Source: an uncultured Lachnospiraceae bacterium
GTDB lineage: Bacteria > Bacillota > Clostridia > Lachnospirales > Lachnospiraceae
Direction of reading: 5' to 3'
DNA: 51,938 nt
NCBI GenBank assembly: GCA_910585205.1
Contig: CAJUCC010000078.1
Coordinates: forward strand, 1-51,938
The notes below the pieces were generated by a model. It made no database searches and had not been told where the DNA came from. It saw only the letters and a list, made by a program, of their open reading frames with translations. Shown here in pieces: positions 39,638-49,095 of this stretch. Position numbers and translations under genes: made by a program. Position 1 is the stretch's first letter; each line of letters opens with the position of its first letter.

Positions 39638-40825
39638 TTATTCCCTGTCCTCGTATTGGGATACCATCTCCATAATCTCACGCGCATACGACGGGAATTC
39701 CTCCGCCAGTGTTTTCACCTCCTGCTGTGCGGCCGCTGCCAGTTCTTCATTGTATTCCATCTGGCGGCGCAGTTTTTGGCGGCGCTGGATCAGATTATGG
39801 CGGATTTCCACCATCTCATGGCGGCTGGTAATCGCCTGTGCCTGCCGCAGCCATATATCGGGATCCTTGATCTGAAACCGGCGCAGGATCCGGAGCAGTT
39901 CATGGCGCTGATAATCCAGTTCCGCATGAATTTCCCGGAATTTCTCCCGTTCTTCCCGCTCCTGCTGATACAGCTCCCACAGGGAAAGCAGATCCGCCGC
40001 CGAAGCCACCTGATACTTTACATACAGATAATCCAGCAGATTGGTATTGTTCACATAGCGGATTTTAACCCGGTTCTGCAGCAAGATCAGCCGGTTAATG
40101 GAGCGTTCCACCTGCCTTTTTTCCTTAGCGGCATCCGTGTATTTCAGATAGATAAAAAAGACCGCAAATGCCGTTGCCCCCGCTGTCAGTATATAGCCGA
40201 TGCGAATGTCCATTTCCAGCATAACCTGTAAGAGAAGCAGAATCACCATACAGGTAATAAAGGCAAAGCTCGTAATAATCAACATCCCCCGCATATTGAC
40301 CATCAGATTCTGCAGATCGTGTTTCCGGTACTGAAAAGCATGTTTTTCCCCCGAGAGGCGGCGCATGTCCTGGCGTATTTTTTCCTGATACGCCTCCGCT
40401 TCGTTCAGCTTTGCGATACCCTCCTCCACCTGCTCTTCCATCCGTTCCATCTGATGGAACTGCGCATCGCTCATGCCGGCGCGCTGCCTTTCATACAGGT
40501 TTTTTTCCTTCTCATAAGCCACAATCTTATCGGCGATCCGGTTCAGTTCCTGTTTTTCCAACGCGGGCAGCGCCTCGATCTCTTCCGCATCGGTCAGATA
40601 GGACGTAACCATGCCATACTCTTTCGTCAACTGCCCGATCTCGTCCTGCGCGTCTTTGATCTGTTCCAGACAGCTCCGCACATAATTCATACGCTGGCCC
40701 TGATCGCGCAGATTCACGCTGTCCCGGCTCAACACCTGATTTTCCTGCTGTTCCTGTTCTTCTTCTCTGTATTCTTCCTTTTTCTTTCCCTTCAGAAAGT
40801 GAAACCACTTTTTAAACAATCCCAT
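39638..40825 (-). CDS. Coiled-coil protein with two membrane helices, unknown function
   Basis: 395 residues, no family recognised. A basic N-terminus (MGLFKKWFHFLKGKKKE) and Glu/Gln-rich helices up to about 170 form a long coiled coil. Two adjacent membrane helices (about 181-203 and 208-228) follow, then a second coiled-coil region to the end. Both helical arms should therefore lie on the cytoplasmic side. It is the last of four same-strand genes (DUF5717-like, DUF5716-like, repeat protein, this one) and starts 24 bp after its neighbour. A scaffold or membrane tether for the other three is a reasonable guess. Confidence 0.75.
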   Translation of the reverse strand: MGLFKKWFHFLKGKKKEEYREEEQEQQENQVLSRDSVNLRDQGQRMNYVRSCLEQIKDAQDEIGQLTKEYGMVTSYLTDAEEIEALPALEKQELNRIADKIVAYEKEKNLYERQRAGMSDAQFHQMERMEEQVEEGIAKLNEAEAYQEKIRQDMRRLSGEKHAFQYRKHDLQNLMVNMRGMLIITSFAFITCMVILLLLQVMLEMDIRIGYILTAGATAFAVFFIYLKYTDAAKEKRQVERSINRLILLQNRVKIRYVNNTNLLDYLYVKYQVASAADLLSLWELYQQEREEREKFREIHAELDYQRHELLRILRRFQIKDPDIWLRQAQAITSRHEMVEIRHNLIQRRQKLRRQMEYNEELAAAAQQEVKTLAEEFPSYAREIMEMVSQYEDRE

Positions 40826-40849
40826 ATTTCCGCTCTCTTATCACCGTCT

Positions 40850-41701
40850 TTATTCGTCCAGTCCACGCCCGTCCGCATACATCATCCGCCGATATTTTTC
40901 CCGAACCTGCTGCGCGGCGTCTTCCAGCATACGCTGGCACTCGTCTTTGTTCTGCGTTTTCTCCATATGAATGCCGTCCAGCACCGCGGCCTGCGCGCTG
41001 CCCTGCCACTGCCGGGCGCTGCCCTCCAGCCGCTTTTCCAGTTCCATCGACGCTTCGTAATACGTCTGCGGTCCCTCCGCGATAAAATCCACATAATCCT
41101 TTTCATCCAGAGCCAGACGCTTCGCCGCCAGAAACTGTATCAGGCTCTCCTGTTCCCCGGAGAGGGCATAGGCTTTGAAAAACAGCTCCGCTGCCTGCTC
41201 AAACAAAAAGAGCCGACTGCTCACGCAGGCCATATTATGCCAGATCCCGGCCGCTGCCGCCGTATCGTCACCGCATTCCGCCAGAAGGCTCCGGTACTGC
41301 TCCATTGCCAGCTCATATTTGCCGTGAAACGCCAGATAATCCCCGATCTGCTTTTTTTTCTCGATCTCGCCGCGCCGATTGTCCGCCTTCAAAAACCGGC
41401 TGATCTTTCGTATTTCATTTGCCGGATAATACGCCGTATATTCCAGTATGACCGTCAAAAAGTCTGCCGTGCCCGCTCTTTTCCGCAAAAGACCAAGCAG
41501 CGCGGCTCCCAGTTCCGCAAGGCCGCATTCCTCTTTCAGCCATTCCGCCAGCTCTCTGCACACGACTTCCTCATCCATCAGAAACGTATGCTCCCGAATG
41601 CAATAACAGAGTTCCTCCACGGAATATATGGAAAACCCCAGTTTTTTCATCAGATACGGAATATTCGCCGTCTTTCCCGTGCAAAGGATCACTCTGCCCA
41701 T
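40850..41701 (-). CDS. TPR-like cytoplasmic protein of unknown function
   Basis: 283 residues. An N-terminal 100 residues (ILCTGKTANIPYLMKKLGFSIYSVEELCYCI) looks like a small family-specific domain. A helical repeat region follows (KKKQIGDYLAFHGKYELAMEQY, IWHNMACVSSRLFLFEQAAELFFKAY) with the pattern of two or three TPRs. No signal peptide or membrane segment. AGGAAAAAAGAG precedes the ATG. It sits between DUF5716-like and coiled-coil membrane genes and I have seen this type only in that setting in Lachnospiraceae; its role is unknown. Confidence 0.72.
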   Translation of the reverse strand: MGRVILCTGKTANIPYLMKKLGFSIYSVEELCYCIREHTFLMDEEVVCRELAEWLKEECGLAELGAALLGLLRKRAGTADFLTVILEYTAYYPANEIRKISRFLKADNRRGEIEKKKQIGDYLAFHGKYELAMEQYRSLLAECGDDTAAAAGIWHNMACVSSRLFLFEQAAELFFKAYALSGEQESLIQFLAAKRLALDEKDYVDFIAEGPQTYYEASMELEKRLEGSARQWQGSAQAAVLDGIHMEKTQNKDECQRMLEDAAQQVREKYRRMMYADGRGLDE

Positions 41702-41748
41702 CTCTTTTTTCCTTTCGCTCCCGTTTCTTCCGCCCGCATCCTGTCCTG

Positions 41749-42999
41749 TTACAGGAGAAACCGCTCATGCCAGATACGATGCGTCGCGGGATAAATTTCC
41801 CCAAACCCCAGATCTTCCAGTGTCACCGACACGCCGTCCTCCGACTCCATCGCCAGCTCCATTCGAATCCGGGTCGCCCGTTCCTCCCGTTTCGGCAGAT
41901 CGTGCAGAATAATTTCCACTTCTTTGCTTTCCCTGCCCGTCAGCGGCATTACCAGTATCGACAGCGTATTGCCGCTTTCCAGATAAAACTCACACTGCAC
42001 TCTGGCCTCAAACCAGCTCGTCCCGGCATCCAGCAGCGCAAAATACGAATCCTGTCCGCCCCGCAGCACCTTCATGCCCAGATTGGCCTTCAGCGTATCG
42101 CGTCCGAGAAATACATACTGCCTGTCGTTTTCCCCCGCTGCCAGCGCTTCGGCCGCACCGAAACAGGCCCCTTTGCTGTAGAGATTATTGCCCCGAAAGA
42201 CACGTCTGCCCCGGCACAGGTAACGCAGCGATTCCCCGTACCATTCCTTTTCAAAACTCCTGCCGAGCAGATAGGCCGAGGAAACCGTTCTGTCCCGGCA
42301 TGTCTCTTCCAGAATCTGTCGGAACGCTTCGTCCGACGCCGTCATCTGATATTCTTTTTCTTCCACGAACACCACGTTAGGCGTTGTGCGCCGGTTGCAC
42401 ACCATGCAGTACGTCCGCAGCCGCTGCTCCTCATGCTCACAGGCCAGCGCCTGTCCGAGCCACAGTTCCCTGGGCTGGTGCAGCATATACTGATAAAAGC
42501 TTTCCCCGCGGCTCTGGAAAAATACCGGAACCGGCTGCAGCACGCCGGCCGCCTGATTCAATACTTCCGTCATACGCTGATCCAGAATATCCACGGAAAT
42601 CATCACGGCCGCGATCTGTTCCGGCCCCGCCGGAAGTCCCGGAAGCGATAAACTCCGCTTCAGGAAAAGCATCAAAAGGGCAACCGGGTCAAACAGTTCC
42701 CCGTCGATCTCGATTCCGTTCCCCGCTCTGGCCAGCGAGACAAGCTGCTCCAGCACAATGCCCCTGCCCTCCGCTGCCAGATCGGCCGCCTCGATCCCGC
42801 ACACCCACGGATTCGCCCCGAACCGCCGCCCGATCACCGTCGGAAAACAGAATACCCCGCCGTCTTCCGTGACGGAAAGTGTCTCCGGTTCCCCGCCGTC
42901 CATACGGCTGAAACTGATCTGAGACAACCGGTCTCCCAGATCAAAGCCAATCACTATTTTATTTTTTCTGCCCGTTAATATGCCTCTCTCCAGGAGCAT
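41749..42999 (-). CDS. DUF5716-like protein with Hsp70/actin-type N-terminal domain
   Basis: 416 residues. The N-terminus KIVIGFDLGDRLSQISFSR resembles the phosphate-1 loop of the actin/Hsp70 ATPase superfamily, and the middle section (ISVDILDQRMTEVLNQA, PVFFQSRGESFYQY) is consistent with a degenerate actin-like fold. The last 150 residues form a beta-rich domain (ARVQCEFYLESGNTLSILVM). I believe this is the DUF5716 family, usually adjacent to DUF5717. AGGA lies 10 nt before the ATG. It follows the giant DUF5717-like gene by 23 bp. Function is unknown; nucleotide binding is inference. Confidence 0.7.
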   Translation of the reverse strand: MLLERGILTGRKNKIVIGFDLGDRLSQISFSRMDGGEPETLSVTEDGGVFCFPTVIGRRFGANPWVCGIEAADLAAEGRGIVLEQLVSLARAGNGIEIDGELFDPVALLMLFLKRSLSLPGLPAGPEQIAAVMISVDILDQRMTEVLNQAAGVLQPVPVFFQSRGESFYQYMLHQPRELWLGQALACEHEEQRLRTYCMVCNRRTTPNVVFVEEKEYQMTASDEAFRQILEETCRDRTVSSAYLLGRSFEKEWYGESLRYLCRGRRVFRGNNLYSKGACFGAAEALAAGENDRQYVFLGRDTLKANLGMKVLRGGQDSYFALLDAGTSWFEARVQCEFYLESGNTLSILVMPLTGRESKEVEIILHDLPKREERATRIRMELAMESEDGVSVTLEDLGFGEIYPATHRIWHERFLL

Positions 43000-43022
43000 G
43001 CCCTTCGCTTCCTATCATCTTT

Positions 43023-46000
43023 TTATAACAGTGTGAACAGATTTTCCACTGCAAACTCTTTTCGGTAATATTCCGTCAATACCGCTTCCGCCAAATCGGT
43101 ATTTTTATCCGCTACCGCCGCCATCAGACGACAGATTGCAGGGGTCCTGCCCGCCATTTGCTCCGTCATATCATGGCTGCACTCCAGAGAACCGCTTTTC
43201 ACAATCGTCTCCTGCTCTCCCCGCCGCTCCATCATATAATACGACAGCTTTTCCCCCGGAAACAGCAAAAAACTCCGCGTATAGAGTCCCCGGTAACAGC
43301 TTTTCATCTCTTCCGTCTTATATGCGCCGCCTTCTCCGCCCGTCTGCAGCATAAAATGCAGCGTCACCGGGTTTTCCGACTTTGTGCGCAGTTCCAGGAA
43401 CGTCCGGTCCGCATAGTACGCCATGTTCGGGTAGATCGGCGAAAACCGCCGGAAAAATCCAAAGACAATCCCGCGTTTCAAAAGCAGATCATCCAGAAAA
43501 GCCCGGATAATCCCGCGCTCTTCCTCACCGGTCTCTGGCTGCCCGGCAAAATGCTCCAGCAGAGCAAGCTCGCAAACCACATCGCACGGCTCCCCGTTCC
43601 GACTCCTGCGCATCAGTTCTTTCCAGATAAAAGGAGACGGCTCCTGCCCCCGGATAAAGTACCGGCAGGCAAAGTAATTCAGGCATTCGGCCGTCACCGC
43701 TTCATCCGCGCTTCCCGCCACATACGTCTTCAATATATCCGCCGCATCGTCCAGCCATTCATTGGTAAAAAGCATCTGCAGCAGCATCCGTTCGCACAGT
43801 TCATAGCTGGCCGTGTCGAACCCGTCGCATGCCTGCCAGAGTGCGTACAATTCTTCGAGCGTTCCCTGATAATACAGACTCAGATATGCCAGCATCGACT
43901 CGTCATATTTTCCGCTGCGGAAAGCAGCATATGACATTGCTGTCATAACTTTCGATTCCGCGGCTCCGGCATACGATAGCATACGGCTGCACAGCCGCAT
44001 CAGCAGCTTGGGTTTCAGTTTTTCCATCCCATAGCGCATAACCCAGTCGCACGCCGTGTCATACATGCCCCGCAGCACCAGACAGCGCAGCGCTTCCATC
44101 CGCTCGCGGCCGTTCATGGACAATGGCTGCAACAAGGGCAGAAATGCATCCAGTTCCTCTGTCGCATCCTGACTGTCATAATAGTCCAGCAGCTTCATCC
44201 CCAGTTCGTTGCGGTACGCTTCCCCGATCTCCTCATGTTCCCATATCTTGCGGGCATACTGCACATTATCCCGGTCCACCGTGGTATAGCTCCTGCCATG
44301 CTCGCACTGATAAAGCAAAACGCCGACATCTTCCGTAAAAAATCCTGCCCTGTTCAAAAATATAACCGGAAACATCTCCTGCGAATAAAAGAGCGCTCTG
44401 TCTTCGTATTCTATATCGCAGAGAAACCGTCCGCCGTTTTCCCCTTCAAAGACCAGACTGAAATCCCGGTCATACACCGGTACGCAGGCCGTCCCCCCGC
44501 TGACCGGATAGGCGGCCTCCGACTTCAGCTTGCCATGCCGGATCATAACCCGCCTGATACCCGGGGTCTTAATCCGTATCTCATGGACAAAGAGACTCCC
44601 CGCGTATCGATTGAGCGTCTCTGCGCTCACCAGACCTTCCTGCATCATTCTGCGGTACAGGCAGGCAATATCCCGGTTCATATGACCCTTTTCCAACTGT
44701 TGCGCCAGAAACTGCTCCATAGCCGGAATATAGGTACGGTATAATTCCGAATATTCCCCGCAGGTCCGAATCACATAGGCATACAGATACGCCGTCCGCT
44801 CATACGTCAGTCCGCAGCTATAAGAAAAATAACGAAGCGCCGCGTCCGGTATCTCCTCCCCGCCTTCCATATCAATGGACATCATATAATATTCATACAG
44901 TCTTGTAATCCACAGTTCCCGCAAGATTCCTCTGCGGTACCAGACTGCATATTCCGGCCCTGTTTTATTTCCCTTAATCAAAAGTGCACAGATCGCGCGC
45001 AGTGATTCCGAATCTTTTTTCTTCCGATAGCAGACCTGCAGAATCCGGTACATCTGCTCGGAATAATATTTTTGTCTGCTGGCAAGATAGTGGATCTGAC
45101 TGATACATTCATCGGTAAGATAATGGTTTCTGGCCATAAAGTGCAGAACCTGCACGACAAAAGGCGTCAGCTTCATCAGAAACGCCGGATTCCTTCTGGC
45201 CAGCGCCGCGCCTTCCATATACCAGACAGGGCTGCGACAGCCCTTATCAAATTGCTGCTCCAGAAAAATCCATTTGCGGGAAAGGCTTCTGACGAACTCC
45301 GCATCCAGATACAGGAGCAGCCAGGCCACCTCCCAATTCGTCTGGTCATTCCGGTAAACGCGCCGGATCTCCTCCGTAACCGCCCGGATATAATTCTCGT
45401 CCCGGCTCACAAGCGTTGTCAGATACAGATAATAGCAGCTCGTTTCCGGCCGGGTTTCCTCCGGCACAATGGCACTGCCCGCCTGTTCCAGCAGCCGCCC
45501 GGCCTCTCCATAGCGCTCTTTTGTAATCAGAATATGTGCCTGAAACAGATCCCGCACAGGATTTTCCCGGTTCTTTTCATGAATGGCATCGATAATGCGC
45601 TGCGTCTGTGTCAGCCATTCCTGCTTCCCGATCTGGCCCATGCTAAAACGCAGATAATATTGATAAAAATCCACGACCCTTTTTTTCCGCTCATGATACG
45701 CCGCATTCTCTGCCCGGTCCGGTTCCCCGTATTCCACACACACCGGCAGCTCCAGCGACAGATATTCATTGTAAAACCGGATTTTTCCGAAATTGCGCCC
45801 GCCGTGCAGCCCGTCCCGAAACAATACAAATCCGCAGGGACACTGATTCCCCAGAAAATCGTCATCGGTCAGCACCGACTTTTCCGCCTTCAGAAACTTC
45901 CCTTCCGTCTCAATCTGCAGTTTTGTATATCCCCATCCCGTCCGCGTCAGAACAACGACTTCCCTCGCCACATCTTCTGTCAGCGATACGCGGACCGCAT

Positions 46001-46598
46001 CCCGGTCCGTTTCATACGACACGCGCTGCTTCTTGCGAATCCACATCAGAAATTCTTCCACCTTCTGTTCCGTATGCGGCCGCATGGAGAGAATCCGGTA
46101 TCCGTTCAGATATTGCCGCTCACTCCCTGTCAGCAGATTGCAAAAATCCTTATCATAAAAGATCTTCACCGCCTCCTGCCAGTTTGTTCTGGCCAGATTC
46201 GCAAAATGAAAGAGATTTTTCATCTGGCCCAGTGAAGTCTCAAACACGTTCGGGGAAACAAAAACCACATACGGGAGAACGTATTCTCCCTGACTGGAAA
46301 TCACCTGAAACACGCCCCGGACCATATCACGCTCGTCGAGTCCCGTGCTGTCAAACCGGTAAAAAATCTCCGCCGGACTGCCGGAAAATTCCGGTGTCAG
46401 ACAGTGCATCCGGGTATCCCCCGTCACCACCACGCCGGAAAGCGGCAGACCGTCTTCCCCCATTACCTGAAAGCTTCCCTCCGCCGTCTCCCCGGCACGG
46501 ATGGTAAGCTCAATTTTCAAATAAGAAAAAGAAAGGGAACCTTTGCGGCAGGCCGCCCTCTGTGCAAGTACTTTATCGATTTTCTCCCGTTTGTCCAT
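43023..46598 (-). CDS. DUF5717-like giant cytoplasmic protein
   Basis: 1191 residues, no known enzyme motif. The N-terminus has an immunoglobulin-like beta domain (LTIRAGETAEGSFQVMGEDG, VVVTGDTRMHCLTPEFSG, FRFDSTG-type strands). Most of the rest is alpha-helical repeat (for example WEVAWLLLYLDAEFVRSLSR, ISQIHYLASRQKYYSEQMYR) and a C-terminal beta region (PVTLHFMLQTGGEGGAY). It matches my recollection of DUF5717. There is no signal peptide or membrane helix. It is the first gene of a four-gene set and its promoter must lie in the 80 bp shared with the divergent aminotransferase gene. It could act as a large scaffold. Confidence 0.7.
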   Translation of the reverse strand: MDKREKIDKVLAQRAACRKGSLSFSYLKIELTIRAGETAEGSFQVMGEDGLPLSGVVVTGDTRMHCLTPEFSGSPAEIFYRFDSTGLDERDMVRGVFQVISSQGEYVLPYVVFVSPNVFETSLGQMKNLFHFANLARTNWQEAVKIFYDKDFCNLLTGSERQYLNGYRILSMRPHTEQKVEEFLMWIRKKQRVSYETDRDAVRVSLTEDVAREVVVLTRTGWGYTKLQIETEGKFLKAEKSVLTDDDFLGNQCPCGFVLFRDGLHGGRNFGKIRFYNEYLSLELPVCVEYGEPDRAENAAYHERKKRVVDFYQYYLRFSMGQIGKQEWLTQTQRIIDAIHEKNRENPVRDLFQAHILITKERYGEAGRLLEQAGSAIVPEETRPETSCYYLYLTTLVSRDENYIRAVTEEIRRVYRNDQTNWEVAWLLLYLDAEFVRSLSRKWIFLEQQFDKGCRSPVWYMEGAALARRNPAFLMKLTPFVVQVLHFMARNHYLTDECISQIHYLASRQKYYSEQMYRILQVCYRKKKDSESLRAICALLIKGNKTGPEYAVWYRRGILRELWITRLYEYYMMSIDMEGGEEIPDAALRYFSYSCGLTYERTAYLYAYVIRTCGEYSELYRTYIPAMEQFLAQQLEKGHMNRDIACLYRRMMQEGLVSAETLNRYAGSLFVHEIRIKTPGIRRVMIRHGKLKSEAAYPVSGGTACVPVYDRDFSLVFEGENGGRFLCDIEYEDRALFYSQEMFPVIFLNRAGFFTEDVGVLLYQCEHGRSYTTVDRDNVQYARKIWEHEEIGEAYRNELGMKLLDYYDSQDATEELDAFLPLLQPLSMNGRERMEALRCLVLRGMYDTACDWVMRYGMEKLKPKLLMRLCSRMLSYAGAAESKVMTAMSYAAFRSGKYDESMLAYLSLYYQGTLEELYALWQACDGFDTASYELCERMLLQMLFTNEWLDDAADILKTYVAGSADEAVTAECLNYFACRYFIRGQEPSPFIWKELMRRSRNGEPCDVVCELALLEHFAGQPETGEEERGIIRAFLDDLLLKRGIVFGFFRRFSPIYPNMAYYADRTFLELRTKSENPVTLHFMLQTGGEGGAYKTEEMKSCYRGLYTRSFLLFPGEKLSYYMMERRGEQETIVKSGSLECSHDMTEQMAGRTPAICRLMAAVADKNTDLAEAVLTEYYRKEFAVENLFTLL

Positions 46599-46620
46599 CT
46601 GGCCCGCACCGTCGCTTTTC

Positions 46621-46650
46621 TTGATATTTCTGTAAAAACTGTGATATACT
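46621..46650 (+). promoter_or_regulatory. Promoter of the aminotransferase gene
   Basis: TTGATA (46621-46626), 18-nt spacer, TATACT (46645-46650). A second AT-rich TATAAT-like box lies near 46668. The start would be about 45 nt before the ATG at 46704. Confidence 0.5.
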
Positions 46651-46703
46651 GTCCGTAATCTGTAGACTATAATTATAGCATGAACCGTTATGGGAGTTCA
46701 AGA

Positions 46704-47819
46704 ATGGAGACAAAAATGAACAATGCGAATCATTTCCATGGAAGTGATCTGGAAACAATAGAACGGCAATACGGAATCCCCAAAGAAAAAATTGTCAGTT
46801 TCAGCGCCAATGTAAACCCGCTCGGACTTTCCGCATGGCTGAAAGAAGAGCTGGCAAAACGGCTGGATGTGATTGCCGCTTACCCCGACCGCGACTACAC
46901 CCGTCTGCGGGAGGCCGTCGGCGCCTACTGCCATACGCCGGCCTCACACATCGTTCCCGGCAACGGAACGACTGAGCTGATCTCACTGACGATCCGGCTG
47001 CGCAGACCCGTACACGCCGTCATTCAGGGGCCTGCCTACTCGGAATATGAACGGGAAGTAACCGCCTGCGGCGGCAGCTGTTCCTACTATCGTCTGGAGG
47101 AGGACGAGGATTTTATCCCCCATACGGACAAGCTTCTGGCCTGTCTGACAGACGACACCGATATGCTGATCCTCTGCAATCCCAATAACCCCACCGCTTC
47201 CCTGATCCGCGCCGAACAGATGCGGCACATTCTCGAGGCCTGCCGGAACCGGAATATTCTTGTCATGGTGGACGAAACCTACATGGAATTCGCACCGGAT
47301 TGCCCGACTGCCACCGCCGTCCCGCTGACCGGACACTTTGACAATCTGGTGATCCTGCGGGGCGTGTCCAAATTTTTTGCCGCTCCCGGACTGCGCCTCG
47401 GCTATGCCGTTACCGGAAATGCCGCCCTTGCAAAATCCATGGTGCAAAGCCAGAATCCGTGGACGGTCAGCAGTCTCGCCGATACGGCAGGGCAGCTTTT
47501 GTTTGCCGATCACGCACAGATCCAAAAGACCCGCAGCCTCATGGAAACGGAACGCGAACGCATCGGACAGATATTGTCCGCTATGCCGGGTCTGCGCGCC
47601 TATCCGTCATACGCCAATTTTATACTCGTGCATCTCCTGCAGGACGGCAGGACGGCCGACGACCTCTTTGAAATGGCGATACGCCGGGGAATGATGATAC
47701 GCAACTGCGCTTCCTTTCCCTTTCTCGACAACACCTGGCTGCGCTTCTGCTTTATGTCGCCCGCGGACAATGACAGGCTTCTGGATTGTATCCGCGAGTT
47801 TCTTGCGGGGAACAATTAG
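46704..47819 (+). CDS. PLP-dependent aminotransferase, CobD/HisC-like
   Basis: 371 residues, fold-type I class II aminotransferase. The N-terminal HFHGSDLETIERQYG and FSANVNPLGLS are typical of threonine-phosphate decarboxylase (CobD). Other markers are VPGNGTTELI, CNPNNPTAS, VDETYMEF, the Lys Schiff base in GVSKFFAAPGLRLGYA and LRFCFMSP. It could be CobD for cobalamin nucleotide-loop assembly or a related HisC-like transaminase; no other cobalamin gene is nearby. The ATG at 46704 has GGGAG 6 nt upstream, so the earlier ATG at 46680 is not used. Confidence 0.88.
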   Translation: METKMNNANHFHGSDLETIERQYGIPKEKIVSFSANVNPLGLSAWLKEELAKRLDVIAAYPDRDYTRLREAVGAYCHTPASHIVPGNGTTELISLTIRLRRPVHAVIQGPAYSEYEREVTACGGSCSYYRLEEDEDFIPHTDKLLACLTDDTDMLILCNPNNPTASLIRAEQMRHILEACRNRNILVMVDETYMEFAPDCPTATAVPLTGHFDNLVILRGVSKFFAAPGLRLGYAVTGNAALAKSMVQSQNPWTVSSLADTAGQLLFADHAQIQKTRSLMETERERIGQILSAMPGLRAYPSYANFILVHLLQDGRTADDLFEMAIRRGMMIRNCASFPFLDNTWLRFCFMSPADNDRLLDCIREFLAGNN

Positions 47820-47825
47820 GATACA

Positions 47826-47880
47826 AAAATAACGCCGGAGCAGACGGGGACTTTTCTCTCCCCTTCCGCTCCGGCTGATT
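47826..47880. terminator. Terminator between aminotransferase and sugar ABC permease genes
   Basis: GCCGGAGC (47834-47841) pairs with GCTCCGGC (47868-47875), with an inner GGGGA/TCCCC stem. An AAAAATAA run on the left gives a U-tract for the minus strand. The genes converge, so it may serve both. Confidence 0.8.
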
Positions 47881-47913
47881 TCCGAAACATCAACAATACA
47901 ATCTGAATTTATA

Positions 47914-49092
47914 TCAGCTCTTTCCGCCCTTCTTGGATACAACGTCGAAGATAACCGCTGCCAGAAGAACCAGACCTTTTACCACTCTCTGATAGTTGGC
48001 ATCTACACCCATGATGCTCATGCCCAGGTTGATGACACCCATCAGTACCGCGCCGACGATAACGCCGGGAACCGTGCCGACACCGCCGTATGCGGAAGCG
48101 CCGCCGATAAAGCAGGAACCGATGGCATCCATTTCGTAGTTCTGTCCGTATGTAGGCTGCGCGCTCGTCATACGGGCAATCGTCAGCATGCCTGCCAGAG
48201 CGGCCAGAAAGCCCATATTCGTATAAGCGATAAAGTATACGCGCTCCGTATTGATACCGGAAAGCTTGGTTGCCTTTTCATTGCCGCCTACCGCATAGAA
48301 ATAACGCCCGGTCGTCGTCTTGGATGTAATATAGCCATAGATGAAAACAACAACCATAACCCAGATCAGCGCTGTCGGAATCCCTTTATACTGTGCCAGT
48401 TTATAGGTAAACGCCAGAATAACCAGGCAGATCACAACGAGCTTTGTCACTGCGGAAGCAAGCGGCTCCATCTCATAGCCTTTCTTTGCCCTTGCCATAC
48501 GTCCCTTGAGAATCACAATCACATAAACGGCACATGCGATAATCCCCGCCACCATACAGGTAATATTCATGCCTTCGCCGCCGCCAAAGAAATCCGGGAT
48601 GTAGCAGTCGGCGCCGCCGCCGAACAGCTTGACAAAAAATTCATTGGTGATGGAAACCGTCATACCCTGCAGTACCACGTTGCTCAGGCCGCGGAATACA
48701 AGCATACCCGAAAGCGTTGTGATAAAGGGAGGGACATGTACATAGGCAATCCAGAATGCCTGCCATGCGCCGATCGCCGTACCGACGATAATCATAACAA
48801 GAATGGACAGCCATACATTCATGCCCTTGTTTTCCATCAAAGTGGCGCCAACCGCGCCTACGAAACAAACGACCGAACCAACGGAAAGGTCGATATTACC
48901 GCCGGTCAGGATACACAGCAGCATACCGGTTGCCAGTACAAATACATAAGCGTTCTGTGCGATCAGGTTACTTACATTCTGGGGAAGCAGGATTTTTCCA
49001 CCGGTTCTCCATGTGAAGAACAACGTAACCAGCACCAACGCGATAATCATTGTATATTTTTTGACTCCTGCCATAACTTTTGCTTTATCCAT
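47914..49092 (-). CDS. Multiple-monosaccharide ABC transporter permease (GguB/MmsB-type)
   Basis: 392 residues, about 10 membrane helices. The permease shows GGNIDLSVGSVVCFVGAVGA, VHVPPFITTLSGMLVFRGLSN, AVGGNEKATKLSGI and IGSCFIGGASAYGGVGTV, hallmarks of the BPD_transp_2/RbsC family; GguB-type proteins have the longer central loop seen here (about 150-215). It ends the ChvE-GguA-GguB type operon, 3 bp after the ATPase gene. Confidence 0.94.
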   Translation of the reverse strand: MDKAKVMAGVKKYTMIIALVLVTLFFTWRTGGKILLPQNVSNLIAQNAYVFVLATGMLLCILTGGNIDLSVGSVVCFVGAVGATLMENKGMNVWLSILVMIIVGTAIGAWQAFWIAYVHVPPFITTLSGMLVFRGLSNVVLQGMTVSITNEFFVKLFGGGADCYIPDFFGGGEGMNITCMVAGIIACAVYVIVILKGRMARAKKGYEMEPLASAVTKLVVICLVILAFTYKLAQYKGIPTALIWVMVVVFIYGYITSKTTTGRYFYAVGGNEKATKLSGINTERVYFIAYTNMGFLAALAGMLTIARMTSAQPTYGQNYEMDAIGSCFIGGASAYGGVGTVPGVIVGAVLMGVINLGMSIMGVDANYQRVVKGLVLLAAVIFDVVSKKGGKS

Positions 49093-49095
49093 CGT

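Noticed and set aside
45072..46235. Plus-strand frame of 387 codons inside the DUF5717-like gene
   Set aside because: No start signal or homology; it mirrors the codon bias of the minus-strand giant gene.
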